From contig CAAEBM010000035.1 of NCBI GenBank assembly GCA_900754115.1, forward strand, positions 62,001-126,000: 64,000 bases of DNA, written 5' to 3'. Source of the stretch: Bacilli bacterium (GTDB taxonomy: Bacteria > Bacillota_I > Bacilli_A > RFN20 > CAG-631). Below are positions 59,052-64,000 of the stretch, piece after piece (position 1 is the stretch's first letter; the number at the start of each line of letters is the position of its first letter). The notes below the pieces were generated by a model. The model was given only the letters and a program-made list of their open reading frames with translations. It did no database searches and was not told where the DNA came from. The position numbers and the translations under genes were made by a program.

Positions 59052-59165
59052 TTTTCTATCACCATCCATTAAAGTTCCACTACTTTATCATATTAATTTT
59101 TGACTATAAATATTATAGGTATTTATAAAAAAATAATCGTTTTTTTTAATGGTATTTTTTGGAAA

Positions 59166-59192
59166 CAAAAAAACGTGATTTTCTCACGTTTT
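59166..59192 (-). terminator. Intrinsic terminator after the epimerase gene
   Basis: AAAACGTGA and TCACGTTTT stem with a 5-base loop, then T residues. The stop codon of the gene overlaps the stem. Confidence 0.75.
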
Positions 59193-60054
59193 AAATAATT
59201 TCAATGGTGTAAGAACATTCAAATTCTTGATTTGGTTCTAATTCCAATAGTCCCTTTTCTTCAAGAGAAAGGACATATTTTTTAGAAATTCCATTCCATG
59301 GTTCAAAGCAAACAAAAGGAGCATTTACTTTTAAAGGAGCCCATAAAGCAAGTTTTTCAAACTCTTTAAAATAAAAACGAATTTTTTTGGGATTCTTTTT
59401 TGATTTCAACTCAATATAATTAGATGCCAACCCTTTCATTACAAAAGCATCGGGATTAAACATTTTATATTTTAAAGGAATGATTTTTTGTTGATTTAAA
59501 AATGGTTCCGTTTCAGCCGATAAATAATTTCCATTCAACTTTGTTTTTTCAACCGTTTCTACCTTTTCAAACTCTAAATAATAATCGTCATATTTTTCAT
59601 TTGGATATAAAGGAGCTTTAAATGCTGGGTGTCCACCCACCATATAATACATTTTTTCATTTCCTGTATTTTTTACTTTAAAAGAAACTTCTATGGCATT
59701 TTGAAATAAAACATAAGTTACAAAAAATTGAAAATGAAACGGATAACATAAAAATGTTTCTTCATCATCTTCTAATAAATAGGTTAAAGAATTAGCCGTT
59801 TGTTGGTATTCTACAAATTCTTTATTCCTAGCAAAACCATGTGTCGGTATTCGATATTCTTGGTTTTTATAAGTATACTTTTGGTCGGCAAAACGACTTA
59901 TAATTGGAAATAAAATAGGTGATCTTCTTGCCCAAAATTGAGGATTCCCATCATGTAGACGACTAATTTGATCTTTGTCAATAATCGTCTTTAATTCTGC
60001 ACCTAAAGAATCAACTTGAATGGTCAAAAAATCATTTTTTAAAGTTTTTAGCAT
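59191..60054 (-). CDS. Aldose 1-epimerase family protein (LacX-like)
   Basis: 287 residues of the galactose-mutarotase-like fold, in the subgroup of LacX/YeaD-type enzymes, which interconvert anomers of sugars or sugar phosphates. Catalytic residues are visible: a histidine in IPTHGFARNKEF near 73, a second in MVGGHPAFKAPLY near 143 and the glutamate in APFVCFEPWNGIS near 248. The start has AAGGAG before the ATG. It follows the small membrane protein gene by 11 bases and ends in a terminator. The substrate is not determined by sequence. Confidence 0.85.
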   Translation of the reverse strand: MLKTLKNDFLTIQVDSLGAELKTIIDKDQISRLHDGNPQFWARRSPILFPIISRFADQKYTYKNQEYRIPTHGFARNKEFVEYQQTANSLTYLLEDDEETFLCYPFHFQFFVTYVLFQNAIEVSFKVKNTGNEKMYYMVGGHPAFKAPLYPNEKYDDYYLEFEKVETVEKTKLNGNYLSAETEPFLNQQKIIPLKYKMFNPDAFVMKGLASNYIELKSKKNPKKIRFYFKEFEKLALWAPLKVNAPFVCFEPWNGISKKYVLSLEEKGLLELEPNQEFECSYTIEII

Positions 60055-60065
60055 ACTTTTACTCC

Positions 60066-60347
60066 TTACATCAAAATTAAAGCGGTAATTCCTAAAATCA
60101 AAGTCACTCCACTAATAATCATAATAACATAAATTCTTTTGTCTTTTCTTAAGTAATAATCGACATGAATAACTGCCATAAATAACAGCATAACCCCAAA
60201 AAATACAAAACGAATAATTAAATTTGTGCCTTGTTTAATATCTGTTAATTGAGGAGACTTCGCTACGACAATTAAAAAGATATTAATTAGACAAAAAATT
60301 ACTAACATGACAATGTTGCGAATAAAATCTCTTTTTTCTTTTTTCAT
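60066..60347 (-). CDS. Small membrane protein of unknown function
   Basis: 93 residues with a basic start (MKKEKRDFIRN) and three membrane segments (about 12-29, 43-61 and 71-91). I recognise no family. It begins 3 bases after the glycerophosphodiesterase stop and is probably in the same transcript. Confidence 0.6.
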   Translation of the reverse strand: MKKEKRDFIRNIVMLVIFCLINIFLIVVAKSPQLTDIKQGTNLIIRFVFFGVMLLFMAVIHVDYYLRKDKRIYVIMIISGVTLILGITALILM

Positions 60348-60350
60348 AAC

Positions 60351-61190
60351 TTACAAATCCAAATTTTCAAAAATGACATTATCACATTCATTTTTCACTT
60401 GTTGATAAATTTCATCATTTAAAACTGTCCATACGAGTAATGGCGCTTTTAAACTTCGCAACACTTTAACAGTATAATAATTTCTTCCTGGCCAATTATA
60501 AGAAATAAAATGGGGTCTACCAATCACATTACTGAATAAATTAGTAAAAAGGAATCTTCTCAACCATTTGATTTGTTTGTTTCCCATATAATTAAAACAA
60601 AGTTGTCCTCGAGGTACTTCAGGAGCATTCTTTTTAAACCATTTCAAACTATAAGGATCAAATGCTTGCATCACATATCTTCCTTTATAATTTTTTAAAA
60701 TCGGATAAGCGGCCTCTTCTAGTTTTCCATTTAAAGAATTTTTAAATTCAATGAGTAATCCTACTTGGTCATGTACTAAATCTAAAAATTCTTCTAATTC
60801 CATCATTACTTCTTTTCCACCTAAAAGGGGGCATTGTTTTAGTTCCTCTAAGGTCATATCATAGACTTTTTTATCTATTCCACACATTCTTTTTAAATCT
60901 TCGTCATGAAAGACGACAACGCGATGGTCTTTTGTTAAATTCAAATCAATTTCAATGTGGTAATTGCGTTCAATTGCTCTTAAAAAAGCTATTTTTGAAT
61001 TTTCAGGAATTTCTTTATTTCCTTTATGATATCCTCGATGAGCAATAGGACGTTGCAACAACCATTGAAAATCGTTTAATTTTTTTGTCTTTCTTCCTGG
61101 CAGTAACATTATAAATAAAATCAACATACAGATTAAAACAATCCCTACAACTACTCCAAAAAGAATTAATAATACTTCAATAATGAACAT
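60351..61190 (-). CDS. Membrane-anchored glycerophosphodiester phosphodiesterase
   Basis: Hydrolyses glycerophosphodiesters to glycerol-3-phosphate and an alcohol; likely acts on lipid or teichoic-acid turnover products at the membrane. The 279 residues have an N-terminal membrane segment (about 4-30) and the GDPD domain with PIAHRGYHKGNKEIPENS near 49-66 (catalytic His and metal-binding Glu), IEIDLNLTKDHRVVVFHDEDL near 77-97 and IEFKNS near 147. The C-terminal TVLND segment is typical. The start has GGGAAG before the ATG. It follows tldE by 15 bases. Confidence 0.9.
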   Translation of the reverse strand: MFIIEVLLILFGVVVGIVLICMLILFIMLLPGRKTKKLNDFQWLLQRPIAHRGYHKGNKEIPENSKIAFLRAIERNYHIEIDLNLTKDHRVVVFHDEDLKRMCGIDKKVYDMTLEELKQCPLLGGKEVMMELEEFLDLVHDQVGLLIEFKNSLNGKLEEAAYPILKNYKGRYVMQAFDPYSLKWFKKNAPEVPRGQLCFNYMGNKQIKWLRRFLFTNLFSNVIGRPHFISYNWPGRNYYTVKVLRSLKAPLLVWTVLNDEIYQQVKNECDNVIFENLDL

Positions 61191-61205
61191 TCTTTCACTT
61201 CCCTT

Positions 61206-62519
61206 TTATTTGCTAAATACATTCACTTTGTCTAACAAAGCATAAATTGGAATTTTTACATTATTTAAACTCATTTGTTTTTGGCTCCATTTCATAGTAG
61301 GTAAACTTTCTTCAATATTTCCCACAATGGAACCACCGGTAATTGGAAAAACTTGTCCTTTTTTATTGTGATAATAAGCAAAGCGAATTTCACTGCCAAA
61401 ATCGCCTGTCAATAAATCAACACTGAAATCAGATAAAGAAATGATTTCTAAATAAGAAATGCCATTTAATTCTGAGTCCATTAAAGTCCCAGGTTCAACC
61501 ACAAAATTTTGATATTTCCCATTGACTGGGAAATGTAAGTATTGAGATTTTTGATTTGAACCCCATAAGTTTTGCACTTTTCCTTGTTGAATAATTTTTA
61601 AAGACTTTAAAGAAACCCCATCATTATCATAAATCGTATTTTTAGAAGAACTAGGTAAAATAGGTTCTAAAGTAATGGTTAATTTATCCCCAGTTGCTTG
61701 TTGTTTGTATAATTCTTTGCCGATATGATAGTCAGAATAGCGATTATAAATTTGATCGACACAAGTTTTTTCAACAAAATAAGAAAATAATTCTTTTAAT
61801 GCTTCTTCTTTCATCATTACTTTAATTTTCTTTTCTTCAATTCCTTTTTTAGTAGCAATGGCTCTATTTTTTGCTTCAACCAATAAATGGTTTACAACAG
61901 AAGGAATAAAATCCGTTTTTAAGGCATCAAATTCATAAAAACGATGAAATTCTATTTCTTCAGCATTAGGATGATCTTTCCAGGTGACAACTAAGTCTAT
62001 TTGACCATAACTTTTAGAATAAGAAAACTCTTGTTCTAAAGCATTTAAAAAGTGATTTTTTTCATAAAACACATAGATTTCTGATGAATTGACATATCCA
62101 TGATCAAATTTATCAGCTTCAAAAATATTATCTGCAATTTGAAAACATAAATCTTTTAAGGATTTTTCATCAAAAGTAATTTCTCGATTTCCTGTTTTAG
62201 ATACTTGTTTTTTTACTAATTCATAAGAGGGATTAAGGGATAAACTTGTCAAAAATTCTGTTTCTGATAATTTGTTTTGAATTTCCTCTTCGGTCATTGT
62301 TGGATGCAATACACATTGAGCTTCTCCCAATAGTGCTTCACCATGAATCGTATGTTCTTTATACAAAGTAACTTCATAATCATTGGTGTGAATCGCACGA
62401 TTCATGTCTAAATGTTGTTTGATGAAAAACAACTGATATCCATACACTTCTTTTTGTTCAATTTTCCACCCTTTTAAAGATGTCATTTGGGATAAAATTG
62501 TTTTTAATTTTGCTATCAT
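61206..62519 (-). CDS. tldE: TldE/PmbA-family metalloprotease partner
   Basis: The non-catalytic half of the TldD/TldE heterodimeric metalloprotease, known from processing of the peptide antibiotic microcin B17 and the antitoxin CcdA in E. coli. The 437 residues lack an H-E-x3-H motif. The conserved C-terminal half has TGDFGSEIRFAYYHNKKGQVFPITGGSIVGN near 375-405, the family's TldE-type end. The ATG overlaps the tldD stop (ATGA), which fits obligate pairing. The N-terminal part is diverged. Confidence 0.88.
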   Translation of the reverse strand: MIAKLKTILSQMTSLKGWKIEQKEVYGYQLFFIKQHLDMNRAIHTNDYEVTLYKEHTIHGEALLGEAQCVLHPTMTEEEIQNKLSETEFLTSLSLNPSYELVKKQVSKTGNREITFDEKSLKDLCFQIADNIFEADKFDHGYVNSSEIYVFYEKNHFLNALEQEFSYSKSYGQIDLVVTWKDHPNAEEIEFHRFYEFDALKTDFIPSVVNHLLVEAKNRAIATKKGIEEKKIKVMMKEEALKELFSYFVEKTCVDQIYNRYSDYHIGKELYKQQATGDKLTITLEPILPSSSKNTIYDNDGVSLKSLKIIQQGKVQNLWGSNQKSQYLHFPVNGKYQNFVVEPGTLMDSELNGISYLEIISLSDFSVDLLTGDFGSEIRFAYYHNKKGQVFPITGGSIVGNIEESLPTMKWSQKQMSLNNVKIPIYALLDKVNVFSK

Positions 62520-63937
62520 CCTATATTCACCTTAACCTTTAAATAAGGACCACCATCAGCGGTCTTTACTTTTTCTTTGTCCCCTTTGCAACAATATCCA
62601 GATCCTGATAATTCAAAATCATGACTTGATAAAGATGCGGATTGTAATATTTCTAACACATTTCCACTCATATAAATAGGTGAAAAAACTTTAGAAGTAA
62701 TCTTTCCATCGATAATTTCTTTACCAATCAGTGCGATGACTTGCATTCCCCAATTTTTAGGATCTTCCATTCCACTATAAGCATTTGAGACTAATATTCC
62801 TTTTTTTATAGTGGCTATCATATCATCTAAATTACTCTTTCCTCTTTCAAAGTAAGTAGTTGTCATTCGGGTGTATGCTTTTCTTTTATAGGATTCTCTT
62901 TTGCCATTTCCTGTCGGCGTCATATTTAATTTAAGAGCTGATAAAGTGTCTGCAATTCCAGTTTGTAAAATACCATTTTTAATGATTAAAGTGTCTTGTG
63001 CTAAAATCCCTTCATCATCAAAAAAGTAAGATGAACTATTTTCAAAAGGAACGGCCCCGTCGTGCATATTAATGATTTCAGAAGCCACTCTTTTTCCTAA
63101 ATAATGCTTTGCCTTTGCTCTATTTTTCACAAACATATCCATTTCTACGCCATGACCAAAGGCTTCGTGTGCAATGATTCCAGAAATATCAGGAGTGGTG
63201 ATAATCTCATATTCTCCTAAAGTTGGCTTTTCGCTATCTAACAAAGCGCGTCCGTCTTTGATTAAACCATGTGCTTTTTTATCTAATTCTTTTAAAACAC
63301 CACTCATAGTAACATCAGATGCTGTTTCAAAATTTGTTTTAGTTACGTCGTTTCGATTTAATATAACCGATAGACGTCCATTAGCCCAATAATAGACTTG
63401 TTCTAAATCTTTTTTTGCAGATAAAAAGATTTTAGAAATTGTTAAAAACTCTAATTTACAAGCAGCATGAATGACATATTCGCTTTCTTCAAAAGTGTGT
63501 TCGACCATTTTATTGCCAAAATGAACTAATTCTTGTAAAGTATAGGTCTTATCTTTGTTTAATCGTGAAAAAGATTCTTTCATCTCTTGTTCTTGTAACA
63601 AGGGATATTCCGTTTCTTTTAAATAAATGGATTTATCAATGGAATCTTTTATATCTAGTTGCTCTACGATTTGATTAAAAAGATCTTTTATACTGCTGGA
63701 TTCAATTTGATTGAAAGAAAATTCGCTATAATATTTGCCATTATAAACGCGAACAACAAATCCTCTTTCTTGCATGGGATGATCAATAATTTTTTGTTCT
63801 TTTTCACTGACTTCAATCAATTTTCCCACACTATCGCAGCCTAAAATAGATACATAAGTATATTTAGCACTGAGCATTTGGATTAATTTTTGTAAAAGTG
63901 GTTTACTTTGAGTCAAATAATTTGAAAAAGATTCCAT
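62516..63937 (-). CDS. tldD: TldD-family zinc metalloprotease subunit
   Basis: The catalytic subunit; cleaves unfolded peptides fed through the TldD/TldE channel. The 473 residues have the zinc motif IIAHEAFGHGVEMD near 258 (H-E-x3-H), the SGIIAHE/GDG-type context, LQTGIADTLSALKL near 328 and the third zinc ligand region GSGYCCKGDKEKV near 447. The start has AAGAAGGTG before the ATG. It is followed by tldE with overlap. In Bacillota lacking microcin B17 the natural substrate is not known. Confidence 0.92.
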   Translation of the reverse strand: MESFSNYLTQSKPLLQKLIQMLSAKYTYVSILGCDSVGKLIEVSEKEQKIIDHPMQERGFVVRVYNGKYYSEFSFNQIESSSIKDLFNQIVEQLDIKDSIDKSIYLKETEYPLLQEQEMKESFSRLNKDKTYTLQELVHFGNKMVEHTFEESEYVIHAACKLEFLTISKIFLSAKKDLEQVYYWANGRLSVILNRNDVTKTNFETASDVTMSGVLKELDKKAHGLIKDGRALLDSEKPTLGEYEIITTPDISGIIAHEAFGHGVEMDMFVKNRAKAKHYLGKRVASEIINMHDGAVPFENSSSYFFDDEGILAQDTLIIKNGILQTGIADTLSALKLNMTPTGNGKRESYKRKAYTRMTTTYFERGKSNLDDMIATIKKGILVSNAYSGMEDPKNWGMQVIALIGKEIIDGKITSKVFSPIYMSGNVLEILQSASLSSHDFELSGSGYCCKGDKEKVKTADGGPYLKVKVNIG

Positions 63938-63950
63938 ATAAACACCTTCT

Positions 63951-64000
63951 TTAATTGATTTGTTTCAATTCATACAAAATTCCATGGAAATCATAAGGGT
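63951..64000 (-). CDS. Possible 3' end of a gene upstream of tldD (partial)
   Basis: Reading into the window from the right edge, one minus-strand frame gives PYDFHGILYELKQIN then TAA, 13 bases before the tldD start. The composition looks coding and the spacing fits an operon, but only 15 codons are visible and no family can be named. Confidence 0.35.
   Translation of the reverse strand, partial: PYDFHGILYELKQIN

Noticed and set aside
59052..59160. CtsR or HrcA operator upstream of clpC
   Set aside because: Only a single partial AGTCAAA was seen, with no second heptamer at the right spacing and no CIRCE inverted repeat.
1..64000. Alternative genetic code with TGA as tryptophan
   Set aside because: TGA ends several genes at the expected place (yaaA, recF, the carboxypeptidase), and tryptophan is written TGG.
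1..64000. CRISPR arrays, insertion sequences, prophage or tRNA genes
   Set aside because: No regularly spaced repeats, transposase or integrase genes, phage structural genes or cloverleaf sequences were recognised on reading both strands.

Overview
The window is AT-rich and looks like the chromosome of an endospore-forming, low-GC member of the Bacillota. The inference rests on spoVS, spoIVA, spmA/spmB, ponA/recU, gpsB-rnpB and soj/spo0J-type parAB, all in Bacillus-like neighbourhoods. Several genes are compact, and the opp transporter is enlarged in a way I associate with the Erysipelotrichia/Mollicutes side of the phylum, but the exact taxon cannot be read from the sequence. TGA is a normal stop here (yaaA, recF, dac), so this is not a TGA-Trp code. 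Nearly all genes lie on the minus strand. No tRNA, rRNA, insertion sequence, prophage or CRISPR array is visible.

Layout: 1-1767 holds a partial lipoprotein and dusB. 1815-8891 is an origin-type operon yaaA-recF-gyrB-gyrA-serS, with a strong promoter, a 24-bp perfect palindrome against its -35 box and a parS-like site at the gyrA stop. 9015-10090 is rpsF-ssb-rpsR. 10239-15254 is pgsA-cinA-recA and rny-ymdB-spoVS. 15352-16040 is the RNase P RNA gene overlapping the end of gpsB. 16176-21769 has recU-ponA (plus strand), then nth, dnaD, a short cca-like gene and dapB. 21864-27215 is a sporulation/envelope stretch: HU, spoIVA, a CPBP protease, spmB/spmA and a D,D-carboxypeptidase. 27324-28999 is a plus-strand pair of ATP-grasp ligases. 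29471-31091 is parA-parB. 31369-35331 is a mixed stretch of small lipoprotein and membrane genes, a LolA-like protein and a DUF4143 ATPase.

35464-46881 is the most unusual part: nine tightly packed minus-strand genes behind one strong promoter. They encode two TasA/CalY-like exported proteins, a SipW-type signal peptidase, a membrane-anchored McrB-like AAA ATPase, a zinc-ribbon protein faintly like the McrC/DUF2357 family, an ABC ATPase and permease, a large anchored beta-helix-like protein and a repeat-rich lipoprotein. I read this as a candidate undescribed surface-fibre assembly or export system. An eight-G tract takes the place of the ribosome-binding site of its first gene.

46987-56326 is an oligopeptide ABC transporter operon (oppA-B-C-D-F plus a degenerate ApbE-like protein) in which both OppB and OppD carry very large insertions. 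56514-63937 has a small secreted protein, a ClpC-type unfoldase without an M domain, a LacX/GalM-like epimerase, a small membrane protein, a glycerophosphodiesterase and the TldE/TldD protease pair.
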